Counted from the first letter of the stretch, positions 46,474 through 56,827 are shown. The stretch is DNA of 64,000 nucleotides from PALSA-612 sp963711315 (GCA_963711315.1 CAVQDQ010000004.1:310001-374000); one strand, 5' to 3'. Program-made: numbers and translations. The notes: generated from the letters alone by a model not told the origin.

Positions 46474-47580
46474 GTGCGGATCAGTCTTGCCGATCCCGTG
46501 AGCTACACGCTTCCCTACGATCGCAGCCTCGCCGGGGCACTGGCGCGGCGCGGTCACGACGTCGACCTGTTCGCGGCCAGCTTCGCGTTCGCTGAGCTGC
46601 CGCCGCCGGACGGCTACCGCCAGCACGACGTGTTCTTCACGCGCAGCGCCCGGCTGCTGCGCGGCAACCCGCGCTCGCGGCTGCGGTTCCTCTCCAAGGG
46701 CCTCGAGTACGTGCCGAGCGCGCGGCGCATGACGAGGGAGATCGCGCGGCTCGACCCCGACGTGCTGCACGTGCAGTGGCTGGGCCTGCCACGTTATGAC
46801 CTGCGCTGGCTGGAGGCAATTGGGCGGCAACGGCCCGTCGTCTTCACCGCCCACGACGTCCTGCCGCGACGAACTGCGGACAAGGTCGACCTCTGGCGGC
46901 GCGTGTTCGACACGGTCGATCGGGTGGTCGTGCACGGCGCAGGCGCCGTCGACCAGCTGGCCGAGCTCGGCGTCGACCGCGCGCGCATCGTGCGCATCCC
47001 GCATCCGGTGTTCGAGCCCTCGCGGGCGATCGCGCCACCCGTTGGGCCGACGCTCGTCTTCTTCGGGCTCATCCGCCGGTCGAAGGGGCTCGACCTGCTC
47101 ATCCGCGCCTTGCCGGCGATTGCCGAGGACGTACCCGACGTCCGGCTGATCGTTGCCGGCGATCCCATCGAGCCGGCCGAGCCGTTCCAGGACCTCGCTC
47201 GGCAGCTCGGAGTCGCCGAGCGGATCGAGTGGCGACTGCGGTTCCTCGCCGACGACCAGATCGCCGGCGTCATGGAGGAGGCTGCGGTGGTGGTGCTTCC
47301 TTACCGCCACATCGAGTCGTCCGGCGCGCTTGCAATGGCGCTCGGCTACGGCAGGCCGGTGGTCGTGACGGACGTGGGCTCGCTCGGCGACACGGTCCGG
47401 GAGCTAGACGCCGGCGCCGTCGTCCCGCCCGAGGATCCAGAGGCGCTCGCCGAAGCGTGCTCCCGCCTGCTGCAGCACCCGGTCGCCACTGGCACGGCCG
47501 CGCGCGAGCAGCTGAGCTGGGAGCGCGCGGCCGAGGCTCACGAGGCCGTCTACACAGAGCTCGTGGCCGAGCGCGCATGA
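46474..47580 (+). CDS. glycosyltransferase family 4 protein
   Basis: 368 residues from GTG 46474, which gives the family start VRISLADPVSYTLPYDRSLA. Further blocks: VVFTAHDVLPRRTADKVDLW, RIVRIPHPVFEPS, LVFFGLIRRSKGLDLLIRAL and the donor-binding LPYRHIESSGALAMALGYGR. An in-frame start 18 bases upstream is possible. The stop overlaps the next start as ATGA. Confidence 0.85.
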   Translation: MRISLADPVSYTLPYDRSLAGALARRGHDVDLFAASFAFAELPPPDGYRQHDVFFTRSARLLRGNPRSRLRFLSKGLEYVPSARRMTREIARLDPDVLHVQWLGLPRYDLRWLEAIGRQRPVVFTAHDVLPRRTADKVDLWRRVFDTVDRVVVHGAGAVDQLAELGVDRARIVRIPHPVFEPSRAIAPPVGPTLVFFGLIRRSKGLDLLIRALPAIAEDVPDVRLIVAGDPIEPAEPFQDLARQLGVAERIEWRLRFLADDQIAGVMEEAAVVVLPYRHIESSGALAMALGYGRPVVVTDVGSLGDTVRELDAGAVVPPEDPEALAEACSRLLQHPVATGTAAREQLSWERAAEAHEAVYTELVAERA

Positions 47581-48876
47581 CGCGTCACCCGATGTGGGCG
47601 CTCGCCGGCGGCGCGGCGTTGATCGTGCTGCTGGAGGCCGGACGGGTCGAAGCCGGGCGGGACTACGCCTGGCTGGTGGCCGAGGCAGCGGCCGCGGCGG
47701 CCGCGCTGTTCATCGCCTGGCGGGGCCAGGAGCGGCTCCGGCTCTTGCCTCTGCTGGGCATTGCCTTCGCCTTCCAGCTGGCAATCGTCGGCGTCCACAT
47801 AGCCCAGGACGTCCCGGTCGACTTCGACATCTCGATCTATACGAGGCAGGGCCAATCGCTAACGAATGGCGACTACCCGCGCTCGGAGTACCCGACCGGC
47901 GCCGTCTCGCTCTTCGCGCTGGAGAGCTGGCTGGGTGACGACGCACGCACGCCGAACGCGCTGCTGATGATCGTCTTCCAGCTCGCGGCCGTCGCGGCAA
48001 TCTGGTCGCTGCGGACGCGGTGGAGCGGCTGGCTGGCGACGCTCGTCGCCCTCTGGCCGCTGAACGCGTACTTCTGGGAGTTCAAGTTCGACCTCGTGCC
48101 GGCTGCGCTGCTGGCAGTCGGCCTCGCACTCGCGTACCGGGAGCGGTTCGGCTTCGCAGGCCTCGTGCTCGGCGTCGGCGCCGCCGTCAAGTGGACTCCG
48201 GCGCTCGCTGCGCTCAGCCTGCTCGTGTGGCTGCTCGCTTCGCGCCGAGCGCGTGAAGGATTGCGGCACGCGGCGGGGTTTGTAGTCGCGTTCGCAGCGC
48301 TGACGCTTCCCTACCTCGTTTGGGACGCGGACGACGTCTGGGCGGCGTACTCGATCCAGAGCGGCCGCACGATCACCGGTGAGTCGCTGCCGTACCTCCC
48401 GCTGCACTGGCTCGGGCAGGCCGACCTGGGCGAGGACTTCTCACACTCGGCGGTCGTGCCCGACTGGGCCGATCCGGCGGTTACCGTCGTTCAGCTGCTG
48501 ATCCTCGCCGGCGTGCTCGCCCTCGCCTGGCTCGCACGCGGTCGGCTGGCCGCGGGAGTCGCCCTCGCCGCCCTGGCGCCCGTGGCGTTGCTGCTCACGA
48601 ACCGCATCTTCAGCGCGCAATTCCTCGTGGTGCTGCTCGTCGCGTGGGCAATCGCGATCGCGCTCCTCGCACGCAGCCGCGCGCGAGCAGCTTCTGCTGG
48701 GAGCGGCCGCAGCCGTGGCGAGCCTCTTCAATGCGTTCGTCTATCCGTTCGTGCTGCCGGGCCCGTCCGGGATCTGGGAGCCGGTGTCGGCTCTGATGTT
48801 CGCCGTCGCGCTCGCGCTCACAGGCTGGTTGTTGGTCACCGCCGAGCGCAGGCGCGACTACGCTAGCCCGTCGTGA
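47577..48876 (+). CDS. polytopic membrane protein, GT87/DUF2029-like (one frameshift)
   Basis: About 432 residues with roughly ten membrane segments. The FDISIYTRQGQSLTNGDYPR loop and the AAVKWTPALAALSLLVWLLA stretch resemble polyprenol-phosphate-dependent mannosyltransferases (GT87). Such enzymes add sugars outside the membrane. The frame breaks near 48680-48690; the corrected tail reads LLLGAAAAVASLFNAFVYPF, IWEPVSALMFAVALALTGW and ends YASPS with TGA at 48874-48876, overlapping the next GTG. Confidence 0.72.
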
Positions 48877-49785
48877 GGTACGTGGTCACAGGCGCCGCGG
48901 GCTTCATAGGCTCGCTGCTCGCCGAAGCACTCGGCGCGCGCGGCGACGACGTGGTCGGCATCGACAACTTCACCGACTATTACGATCCGCGGCTCAAGGA
49001 ACAGAACGCAGAACGGCTGGATGTGAGGCGTTTCGACCTCGCCGTGGACGAACTCGACTTCGCCGGCTTCGACGGCGTCTTTCATCTTGCCGGCCAGCCT
49101 GGCGTGCGCAGCTTCGGCGGCGCGTTTCCGCTCTACGTCGAACGAAACGTCCTCGCCTCACAGCGCGTGTTCGAGGCGGCAGCGCGCGACGGCGTCCGTG
49201 TGGTCTTCGCCTCGTCTTCGTCGGTCTACGGCGAGGCCGGGCGGTACCCGACGCCGGAGGACACGCCCCCCTCGCCGGTCTCCCCCTACGGGATCACGAA
49301 GCTCACGAGCGAGCACCTGGCCCGGGCGTATGCCCGCAGCTTCGACCTCGACGCCGTCGTTCTCCGCTACTTCAACGCCTTCGGGCCCAGGCAGCGGCCG
49401 GACATGGCCTTTTCGAAGATCCTGCACTGCCTGGCCTCCGGTGGGCCGTTCGACCTCTACGGCGACGGCGAGCAGTCGCGCTGCTGGACGTACGTCGACG
49501 ACGTCGTCGAAGCAACGATCCTCGCCATGAGCGGCGGCTCGCGGCACGTACAACGTCGGCGGCGGCGTCGAGGCGTCGCTGCGCAACGCGATCGGCATCC
49601 TCGAGGCACTCGCCGGCCGTCCGCTGGAGATCCGAGAGCATCCCCCAGTTCCCGGTGACCAGCGGCGCACGAACGCGGACACGACGCGAATTCGCACGGA
49701 GCTCGACTGGGCGCCGAAGGTCTCGCTGGAGGACGGCTTGCGGGCACAGTGGGAGTGGGCCTCGGCTACAGTCGGCGCCCAATGA
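48873..49785 (+). CDS. NAD-dependent nucleotide-sugar epimerase/dehydratase (one frameshift)
   Basis: About 303 residues. Extended SDR: VVTGAAGFIGSLLAEAL, FASSSSVYGEAGRYPTPED, the catalytic SPYGITK and LRYFNAFGPRQRPDMA. Closest in pattern to UDP-glucose or UDP-glucuronate 4-epimerases. A one-base gain near 49545 shifts the tail; the corrected end reads TYNVGGGVEASLRNAIGILE and ELDWAPKVSLEDGLRAQWEW with TGA at 49783-49785, overlapping the ATG of the Wzz-like gene. Confidence 0.78.
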
Positions 49786-50690
49786 GCCCCGATTCAGAGC
49801 CGCGGGCTGTCGAGCTGGAGGCCGAGCAAGAGGTCGACTTCGGGCGCTACACCCGGACGATTGCCGCGCGCTGGTGGCTGCTCGTCGTCGGCGCAGTGCT
49901 CGGAGCCCTGATCGGCTTTCTCTTCGCGCTCTCGGACGGAAAGATCTACAAGGCGACGGCGCAGGTGTATCTCGGCCAGCCGCTGGCTCCCGACTCGGCG
50001 GCCGCCGTCACCACGGCTCCGACGACGCTCGGGCTCGTCCAGGCGTTCGTCACGAGCGAAGAGGCGGTTGACAAGGCCGCCGCCGCCGCTGGCTTGCGGC
50101 CCTCGAAGCTGCGCGACCACATCACCGCGCGAGCGCTACCCGGCACATCGACCACTCGGCAAGCCTTTCCCGCGCCGCTGCTCTCGATCCAGGTCACGGG
50201 CGCCTCGCGCGCGAAGACCGCCGCGGCCGCCAACCACCTGGCGAGGCAAGCAGTTGCCAAGGTCGGCACCTACACGAATACGAAGATCGACACCCTCGCT
50301 CAGCAGCTCAAATACATCGACACGCAGCTCGGGATCGTGAATGCGCGACTCAACGCCGCGCGGGCCCAGCAGAAGGAGATCGTCGCCGACAGCAGCCTCA
50401 GTCCCGTCGAGAAGCTGGTCGCGCTCACGAACCTCAACTCGGAGATAACCTTCGCCGAGCAGCGGCAGGCGGCGCTGGAGATCAACCGCTTCAACACGAC
50501 GACGGCGATCTCGCTGGCCAAGGACATCGAGCAAAGCCGCGTCACGGCGCAGGCCGTAGCGGTGCGGACGGAGCCGACGAGCCGGCGGACGAGCGTACTC
50601 GTGGGCGCCTTCATCGGCCTCCTGCTCGGCATCGTGGCGGCGCTGCTCTGGGATCCCGTGGCGGGTCGCATGGCAACACGCAACGCCTAG
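49782..50690 (+). CDS. Wzz-like chain-length/copolymerase protein without kinase domain
   Basis: 302 residues. Membrane helix at about 31-50 (WWLLVVGAVLGALIGFLFAL), a long extracytoplasmic helical region, and a second helix near the C-terminus (LVGAFIGLLLGIVAALLWDP). This is the Wzz/polysaccharide copolymerase plan that controls polymer length. The tyrosine-kinase domain often fused in Gram-positive versions is absent. ATG 49782 overlaps the epimerase stop. Confidence 0.82.
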   Translation: MSPDSEPRAVELEAEQEVDFGRYTRTIAARWWLLVVGAVLGALIGFLFALSDGKIYKATAQVYLGQPLAPDSAAAVTTAPTTLGLVQAFVTSEEAVDKAAAAAGLRPSKLRDHITARALPGTSTTRQAFPAPLLSIQVTGASRAKTAAAANHLARQAVAKVGTYTNTKIDTLAQQLKYIDTQLGIVNARLNAARAQQKEIVADSSLSPVEKLVALTNLNSEITFAEQRQAALEINRFNTTTAISLAKDIEQSRVTAQAVAVRTEPTSRRTSVLVGAFIGLLLGIVAALLWDPVAGRMATRNA

Positions 50691-50693
50691 TCC

Positions 50694-51629
50694 ATGCTCG
50701 ACGGCAAGACCGTAGCCGTCGTCGTCCCCGCGTACGACGAGGAGAAGCTGCTCCCGGAGACCCTCGCCGGCATTCCCGCGTTCGTCGATCGCATCTACGT
50801 CGTGGACGACGCATCTCGGGATGCGACGGCCGAAAGGGCTGCGACCGATCCCCGAGTGCAGCTGATCAGGCACGAAACGAACAAAGGCGTCGGCGCCGCC
50901 ATCCTCACCGGCTACCGACAGGCGATCGCCGACCGCGTCGACGTCAGCTGCGTGATGGCGGCCGACAACCAGATGGACCCCGACGATCTCGAGGCGATCG
51001 CCCGCCCGGTCGTCGACGGTGAGGCCGACTACGCGAAGGCGAACCGCCTCGTCACCGGCGAGGCGTGGCAGCTGATCCCGCACGCGCGCTACCTCGGCAA
51101 TGCGATGCTGAGCCTGCTGACGAAGATCGCATCAGGCTACTGGCACGTCGCCGACTCGCAGTCGGGCTTCACGGCGGTCTCTCTGGCGACTCTGGAGAAG
51201 CTCGACCTCGACCGCGTCTATCCGCGCTACGGCTTCCCCAACGACATGCTCGTGCACCTCAACGTCGTCGAGGCTCGGGTGCGCGACGTGCCCTCGCGGC
51301 CGGTCTACAACGTCGGCGAACAGTCGGGCATCCGCTATTCGCGGGTGGTCCCCGCCATCTCGTGGCTGCTGGTGAAGGCGTTCTGGTGGCGGCTCTGGCA
51401 GAAGTACGTGATCCGCGACTTCCACCCACTCGTGTTCTTCTACGTGTTCGGGATCGCGATGTTCCTCGCCGGGCTGGGGCTCGGAATCGCGGAGGTCGTC
51501 CTGCGGATGCTCGGCAATCCCATCCCGCCGGCGACTGTCGTGCTCGTCGCGCTCCTGCTTCTCTTCGGCTCGCAGTTCACGCTCTTCGCCATGTGGTTCG
51601 ACCTCGAGCGCAACAAGGACTTGCGCTAA
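50694..51629 (+). CDS. glycosyltransferase family 2, polyprenyl-phosphate type
   Basis: 311 residues. GT-A domain with VAVVVPAYDEEKLLPETLAG, YVVDDASRDAT and VMAADNQMDPDDL. Two C-terminal membrane helices (LVFFYVFGIAMFLAGLGLGI and VVLVALLLLFGSQFTLFAMW). This matches dolichyl/undecaprenyl-phosphate sugar synthases such as DPM1- and GtrB-like enzymes, which load a sugar on a lipid carrier. That would supply the GT87-like membrane enzyme at 47577, a link inferred from context. Confidence 0.85.
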   Translation: MLDGKTVAVVVPAYDEEKLLPETLAGIPAFVDRIYVVDDASRDATAERAATDPRVQLIRHETNKGVGAAILTGYRQAIADRVDVSCVMAADNQMDPDDLEAIARPVVDGEADYAKANRLVTGEAWQLIPHARYLGNAMLSLLTKIASGYWHVADSQSGFTAVSLATLEKLDLDRVYPRYGFPNDMLVHLNVVEARVRDVPSRPVYNVGEQSGIRYSRVVPAISWLLVKAFWWRLWQKYVIRDFHPLVFFYVFGIAMFLAGLGLGIAEVVLRMLGNPIPPATVVLVALLLLFGSQFTLFAMWFDLERNKDLR

Positions 51630-51664
51630 CAAACCGCGAACTCCGGCGGGCTAGAGTTGGATCG

Positions 51665-52600
51665 ATGAGCACCTGCGTCGTCACCGGCGGAGCCGGGTTC
51701 CTCGGCTCGCATCTCTGCGACTACCTGCTCGCGGAGGGCCACCGCGTGGTCTGCGTCGACAACCTCGAGACGTCGACCCTCGAGAACCTCGAGCACATCC
51801 GCGGCGACGACTTCCTCTTCATGAATCACGACGTCACGGAGCAGATCGAGATCGAGGGGCCGGTGGACTTCGTCTTCCACCTGGCCGCGCTCGCCAGCCC
51901 GATCGACTACATGCGGCAGCCGCTGCACTCCCTCAAGGTCGGCTCGCACGGAACGCATCACGCACTCGGCCTCGCGAAATTCAAGCGCGCCCGGTTCCTC
52001 CTTGCGTCGACGAGCGAGGTTTACGGCGACCCGCTCGTGCACCCCCAGCCCGAGAGCTACTGGGGGAATGTGAACCCGATCGGCCCGCGCGGCGTCTACG
52101 ACGAGGCAAAGCGCTACGGCGAGGCGCTGACGATGGCGTACCACGGCCAGCAGGGCGTGGACACAGCGATCGTCCGTATCTTCAACACGTACGGCCCGCG
52201 AATGCGCGCGCACGACGGCCGCGCGATCCCGACCTTCGTCCGCCAGGCGCTCGCCGGCGAGCCGCTGACGGTCTTCGGCGACGGGTCGCAGACGCGAAGC
52301 TTCTGCTACGTGGACGATCTAATCCGCGGCCTGTATCTCCTCGCGACAAGTGGGGAGCATCTCCCGGTCAACATCGGCAACCCGGACGAGTTCACGCTGC
52401 TCGAGCTGGCAAATACCGTGCTCAAGGTGACGGGCTCGCAGAGCCCGGTCGTCTTCGAGGCGCTGCCCGTCGACGATCCGCAGGTGCGCCAGCCGGACAT
52501 CACACGCGCGCGCCAGGTGCTCGGCTGGGAGCCGGAGGTGTCGCTCGAGGAAGGGCTGCGGCGCCTGCTCGCCTCGGTCACGCGCACTCCCGTCGGCTAG
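51665..52600 (+). CDS. UDP-glucuronate decarboxylase-type NAD-dependent SDR
   Basis: 311 residues. VVTGGAGFLGSHLCDYLL, LASTSEVYGDPLVHPQPESY, the catalytic GVYDEAKRYGE and IVRIFNTYGPRMR are the diagnostic run for UDP-xylose synthase (UXS)-like enzymes, which convert UDP-glucuronate to UDP-xylose. ATG 51665 is preceded by a 35-base gap. It converges with the next gene; the two stops are adjacent (TAGCTA). Confidence 0.88.
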   Translation: MSTCVVTGGAGFLGSHLCDYLLAEGHRVVCVDNLETSTLENLEHIRGDDFLFMNHDVTEQIEIEGPVDFVFHLAALASPIDYMRQPLHSLKVGSHGTHHALGLAKFKRARFLLASTSEVYGDPLVHPQPESYWGNVNPIGPRGVYDEAKRYGEALTMAYHGQQGVDTAIVRIFNTYGPRMRAHDGRAIPTFVRQALAGEPLTVFGDGSQTRSFCYVDDLIRGLYLLATSGEHLPVNIGNPDEFTLLELANTVLKVTGSQSPVVFEALPVDDPQVRQPDITRARQVLGWEPEVSLEEGLRRLLASVTRTPVG

Positions 52601-53791
52601 CTACGCGAGACCCTTCTCGGCCAGCAGCCGGCGATAGAGGTCATCGACGTCGCCGACGAGGCGCTTGACGGAATAGCGCTCGAGCACGCGCGCCCGTCCT
52701 GCCTCTCCCATCCGCCGGGCGAGCTCGGGGTCCGCGGCTAGCCGGCCGAGGCGATCCGCGAGCGCGTCGACGTCGCCGGGCTCGACGAGAAAGCCGTCGA
52801 CGCCGTCGCGGACGACGTCGGGCACACCGCCGACCCGCGTCGCGACGACCGGCCGACTGCCGGCCAGCGCTTCGATTGCGCTGACCGGCGTCCCCTCGTT
52901 CGCCGACGGCAACACGAGTGCGTCGAACGCGGCGTAGAAGGGCGCCACGTCGTCCTGGTAGCCAAGGAAGAGACAGCGGTCGACGATGCCGAGGTCGTGC
53001 GCGAGCTGCTCGGTCGACTCCCGGTCCGGGCCGTCGCCCACCAGGCAGAGGCACGCGTCGACGCCGCGATCGAGCAATCGCTTCATCGCGAGCACGATGT
53101 CGTCCGTTCGCTTGACGCCGGTCATGCGTCCGATCCACCCGACCGTAAAGCGCTCGGCCGGGATGCCCATCATCCGCCGCGCGCGGTCGCGTGTCTCCGG
53201 CGAGAGGTCGACGCGCTCCTCAACCTCGACACCGAGGCGGATCACCGAGAACTTCTCTCGCGGTGCGACGCCGAGCGCGACGAGGTCGTCGCGTACCTCC
53301 GGGCTGACGGCGACGAGCGCGGTCGTGGTCGCCGCGAGGCTGCGCTCGAGCATCCGGAAGAAGCCGGAGCTGACAGGGCCGAAGTAGCCTCGGAGCACGT
53401 GTCCGTGAAACGTGTGGACGACGATCGGCGGCCGCGCGTCCCCCGCCAGCAGCGCGGCGGTGCGGCCGACGGCGCCGGCCTTCGCCGTGTGCGTGTGGAG
53501 GATGTGCGGGCGCACGCGCTTGATCAGCGCCGCTAGGCGGTGCGCGGCACGCAGGTCGTGCAGCGGCGCGATCTCGCGGTGGAGGTCGGGTAGGCCGACG
53601 ACCTCGACTCCTTGCTGCTCGGCGACGTACGCCATCGAGCCCTCACCGCGTGCCAACGAGCCGGCGACGAGCGTCGTCTCGTAGCCGCGCTTTTCCAGCC
53701 CGGCAGAGAGATACGCGACATGCAGCGCGGGCCCACCCTTGTTGAGCCGCGCAATGACTCTCAGAACTCGGACAGGCTCAGGCGGCGCCAA
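52601..53791 (-). CDS. glycosyltransferase family 4 protein
   Basis: 396 residues from TTG 53791. GT-B start VLRVIARLNKGGPALHVAYL, IVVHTFHGHVLRGYF, then FTVGWIGRMTGVKRTDDIVL and LVLPSANEGTPVSAIEALAG with VATRVGGVPDVVRDGVDGFL. The GT4 type resembles N-acetylglucosaminyl and galactosyl transferases of capsule loci. It begins 14 bases inside the end of the upstream epimerase gene. Last gene of a four-gene minus-strand operon. Confidence 0.83.
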   Translation of the reverse strand: MAPPEPVRVLRVIARLNKGGPALHVAYLSAGLEKRGYETTLVAGSLARGEGSMAYVAEQQGVEVVGLPDLHREIAPLHDLRAAHRLAALIKRVRPHILHTHTAKAGAVGRTAALLAGDARPPIVVHTFHGHVLRGYFGPVSSGFFRMLERSLAATTTALVAVSPEVRDDLVALGVAPREKFSVIRLGVEVEERVDLSPETRDRARRMMGIPAERFTVGWIGRMTGVKRTDDIVLAMKRLLDRGVDACLCLVGDGPDRESTEQLAHDLGIVDRCLFLGYQDDVAPFYAAFDALVLPSANEGTPVSAIEALAGSRPVVATRVGGVPDVVRDGVDGFLVEPGDVDALADRLGRLAADPELARRMGEAGRARVLERYSVKRLVGDVDDLYRRLLAEKGLA

Positions 53792-54707
53792 GGCTCTCGG
53801 CGGTCCGGCGCAGTCCTTCCTCGAGTCCGACGTGAGGCTTCCAGCCGAGCACCTCGCGCGCGTCGCGAGGGTCGGCCCACGAGTTGCGGAGATCGCCCGA
53901 GCGCGGCGGCAGGTACGTCTTCTCGAGCGGCTTGTCCAGCAGTTGGGCGATCGTCTCCGCGAGCTGGTTGACCGTCGTCGGCGTTCCGGCGGACACGTTG
54001 AAGATGCGGCCGTTCGCACCCGCCGCCTCGGCGGCGCGGAGGTTGGCTGCGACGACGTTGTCGACGTACGTGAAGTCGCGCGACTGCTCGCCGTCGTCGA
54101 AGATCGTGACCGACTCGCCCAGGCCGATCGCTGTGAGAAAGAGGGGCACCACGGCGGCGTATTGCGACCCGGGGTCCTGGCGAGGCCCAAAGACGTTGAA
54201 GTACCGCAGCACCACCGTCTCGAAGTCGTACACGCGGCTGAAGCTCACGCAGTACCGCTCGGCGGCGAGCTTCGCGACGCCATAGGGCGAGATCGGGTCG
54301 GGCGACATCGACTCCTGCAGTGGCAGCTCGTCGGCGTTGCCGTACACCGACGAGGAGGACGCGAAGACGACGCGGCGCACGCCCTCGTCGCGGGCCGCGA
54401 GGAGGACGTTCAGCGTGCCCTCGACGTTGACGGCGCTCGTCGTCAGCGGGTCCTGGACCGAGCGCGGCACCGAGCCGAGGGCGCCGAGGTGGAAGACGAG
54501 CTCGCAGCCGCGGACGGCCGCGTGCACACGTTCGTAGCTCCGCAGCTCGCCCTCCACGAGCTCGATGTCTTCCTCGAGCCCCGACAGGTTCGTCCGTCGC
54601 CCCGTGGAGAAGTTGTCGAGCACGCGGACGCTGTCGCCTCGCTCGAGCAGCGCCCGCACGAGGTTGGAGCCGATGAAGCCCGCGCCGCCGGTAACCAGGC
54701 TCGTCAT
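53778..54707 (-). CDS. NAD-dependent UDP-sugar 4-epimerase
   Basis: 309 residues. LVTGGAGFIGSNLVRALLER, FASSSSVYGNADELPLQESM, the catalytic SPYGVAK and LRYFNVFGPRQDPGSQYAAV. This is the WbpP/GalE-like branch that interconverts UDP-Glc(NAc) and UDP-Gal(NAc) forms. ATG 54707 overlaps the methyltransferase stop by 4 bp. A longer opening upstream is a shadow of the methyltransferase gene. Confidence 0.87.
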   Translation of the reverse strand: MTSLVTGGAGFIGSNLVRALLERGDSVRVLDNFSTGRRTNLSGLEEDIELVEGELRSYERVHAAVRGCELVFHLGALGSVPRSVQDPLTTSAVNVEGTLNVLLAARDEGVRRVVFASSSSVYGNADELPLQESMSPDPISPYGVAKLAAERYCVSFSRVYDFETVVLRYFNVFGPRQDPGSQYAAVVPLFLTAIGLGESVTIFDDGEQSRDFTYVDNVVAANLRAAEAAGANGRIFNVSAGTPTTVNQLAETIAQLLDKPLEKTYLPPRSGDLRNSWADPRDAREVLGWKPHVGLEEGLRRTAESLGAA

Positions 54708-55424
54708 TTCGGCTTGTCCGCCACCACGTGGAAGTTGAGGAAGAGCGAGCCTGGGATCGGCGCGCGCAACGAGGGTACCGCGCTGTCGACGAGGCCGCCG
54801 AGGGAGTTGAGCGTCCATACCGTTGCCCGCGAAAGCGGCGCCAGGTGCACCTTGCGGAAGAGCAGGTCTGCATACACGGCCGACATGGCGGCGAGGCAGG
54901 TGGCCGCGCCTCCAACCGGGGTCACGGAGACGGATGCCCAGTCTGCGCTCTGGGTGAACAGCCGCTCGAGCCCCGCGTGCGTCCAGCGCCAGTAGTCGGT
55001 GGGAGACGGGTGGTAGACCTGGACGCCGTGCGTGGAGGCGAGCACGCGCCCTCCCGGCGACGTGACGCGCTGCAGCTCGCGCACGGCCTGCGTGGGATCC
55101 TCGACGTGCTCCAGCACCTGCGTGCAGAGCACGAGATCGAATGAGCCGTCCTCGACCGGCAGCGCCTCGACCGAGCCTTCGAGGTCGGCCTCGGGGTTGC
55201 CGATGTCGACGCCCACGTACTCGTCCGCATACGGCTGGAAGTAGGGGAGGTACGGCTTGATTCCGGAACCGACGTCCAACACCCGGTAACGGCCGAGGTC
55301 GGTATGGGCGCGGGCGGCTTCGGACTTGCAGCCAGGTCGAGAGCGCGGCGCGCACGTGATACGTGATGCGGCTCTTCGCGGGCTGCCGGTGCTCGGTGCC
55401 CGGCGGTGTGTCAGGCGCGGCCAA
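54704..55424 (-). CDS. class I SAM-dependent methyltransferase (one frameshift)
   Basis: About 240 residues. SAM motif I YRVLDVGSGIKPYLPYF, acidic loop EYVGVDIGN and motif FDLVLCTQVLEHVEDP. The start lies in another frame, from TTG 55424 (AAPDTPPGTEHRQPAKSRI), joined by a one-base gain near 55328-55332 in WLQVSEAARAHT. The TTG overlaps the end of the O-antigen ligase gene by 14 bp. It may methylate a sugar or a glycan terminus, which in ABC-exported polymers can stop chain growth; that role is speculative. Confidence 0.77.
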
Positions 55425-56811
55425 GCTTCGCTCCTGCGGCGGCGGCCGCGGCCAGTCCGAGGGCGATCCACGTGAGCGCGTCGAGCGGCACTCCCGCTAC
55501 GAGCCCGACAGCGGTCCATGTGCCCATCGCGAGCAGCAGCCAGGCTCCGGCGAGCACGCCGGGCAGGCGAGCCTCAGGCGGCCCTCGCAGCGCTGCCCGC
55601 GTGGCCAGCCACAGGCCGGCAACGAACGTCGCCATGAGCAATAGGAAGCCGATCAGGCCAAGGTCGGCGAGCGCCTGGACGAACGCGTTCTGGATTCCGT
55701 ACGGGTGCTCCGGCGAGGGGAACGCCTCCTCCGGCGTGTCCGGGAACTCGCGCCGGGCGTCGTCGAGGTAGTCGCCGTAGACCTGCTCCTCCTTCCCAGA
55801 GGCCTGCCAGCCTGCGCCTGCCACCGGATGGTCGAGGAAGATCTGCCAGCCGATGTACGCAAGCATCGTGCGCTGGACATACGTCTGAACGCTTTCCTGA
55901 GCGGACGGATCGTGCTCGCGGATGCCGAGGAAGCGGACGAACTGGTCGACGTCGCCGCCGCGCATGACGAGAATGCCGATGGCGACGGAGCCGACCACTG
56001 CGAGTGAGGCCAGGGCTCGCCTGACGGTCAAACGCCGTAGGTAGGCGGCGACGAGTAGCACGGCGGCCGTGGCGGCGGCGAGGCCGAGTCCTGCGGCCGC
56101 CGAGCCGGAGACGGTCACTCCCACGGCACCCGCTACACCGGCGACGACGACCAGCCAGTCGGGAAGCGCGATCGTCGGTCGCAGCGCGAGCACGATCAGG
56201 GCGAGCAGCAGCGACGCCCCGCACAGTGCCGCCAGGTCGTAGTGGCCGAGGAACGAAGGCTGGCGCCGCCCCGGGGACCAGGCATCGAAGATATCGACGC
56301 CGAAGATCTGAAGCACGCCGACGGCCGCCGCGGCGGCCGCCCAGACGACGAGGGCAGCGAGCACGAGCTCGAGATCGCGCGCCTTGCGCAGCAGCAACGG
56401 CACGGCAGGTGCAAGCAGCGCGTACTCGCCGAACTTCGCCGCAGTCACTGCGTGCGTGGAGACGTCGTACGCGTCGTCCCAGATCCTCGGATAGAGGCTC
56501 GCGGCGCCGACGAGGAGGACGAGCAGCCCGCCGGCAAGCCAGACCGGCCACCCGGCGCGGAGTGGCGCGAACCCGTGTCTGACACCGGCAATGGCCGCGA
56601 CGAGGGCGACCGCAAGCACTGCGAAGTCGGACAGCACCGCGTGGGCGGACAGCGACCCGACGTCCACCGTGAAGCCCGGCTGGAAGTCGATGTGGAAGAA
56701 GAGGAAGGGGATCGCGGCCGCGAGCACCACCGAGGCCGGAATGGCATCGAGCCGCGTCAGCGAGGCCGTCTCGGCGCCCGAGCCGCCGTTCGAAGGCGTG
56801 GGTACCGCCAC
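55411..56811 (-). CDS. O-antigen ligase/polymerase-like membrane protein
   Basis: 466 residues with about eleven membrane segments and one large loop (about 300-370) containing DHPVAGAGWQASGKEEQVYG and HPYGIQNAFVQALADLGLIG. That loop, with its GxGW and H...Q pattern, is typical of the Wzy_C/O-antigen ligase family (WaaL, Wzy, RfaL). It either polymerises repeat units or joins the chain to its anchor. GTG 56811, divergent from the flippase gene by 25 bp. Confidence 0.82.
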   Translation of the reverse strand: MAVPTPSNGGSGAETASLTRLDAIPASVVLAAAIPFLFFHIDFQPGFTVDVGSLSAHAVLSDFAVLAVALVAAIAGVRHGFAPLRAGWPVWLAGGLLVLLVGAASLYPRIWDDAYDVSTHAVTAAKFGEYALLAPAVPLLLRKARDLELVLAALVVWAAAAAAVGVLQIFGVDIFDAWSPGRRQPSFLGHYDLAALCGASLLLALIVLALRPTIALPDWLVVVAGVAGAVGVTVSGSAAAGLGLAAATAAVLLVAAYLRRLTVRRALASLAVVGSVAIGILVMRGGDVDQFVRFLGIREHDPSAQESVQTYVQRTMLAYIGWQIFLDHPVAGAGWQASGKEEQVYGDYLDDARREFPDTPEEAFPSPEHPYGIQNAFVQALADLGLIGFLLLMATFVAGLWLATRAALRGPPEARLPGVLAGAWLLLAMGTWTAVGLVAGVPLDALTWIALGLAAAAAAGAKLGRA

Positions 56812-56821
56812 GGGCGGCCAC

Positions 56822-56827
56822 TATACT
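56822..56827 (+). promoter_or_regulatory. possible -10 element for the flippase gene
   Basis: TATACT at 56822-56827 in otherwise GC-rich sequence, 9 bases before the TTG start at 56837, in the 25-bp gap between divergent genes. No good -35 hexamer is seen at the right distance. A near-leaderless message would result. Confidence 0.35.
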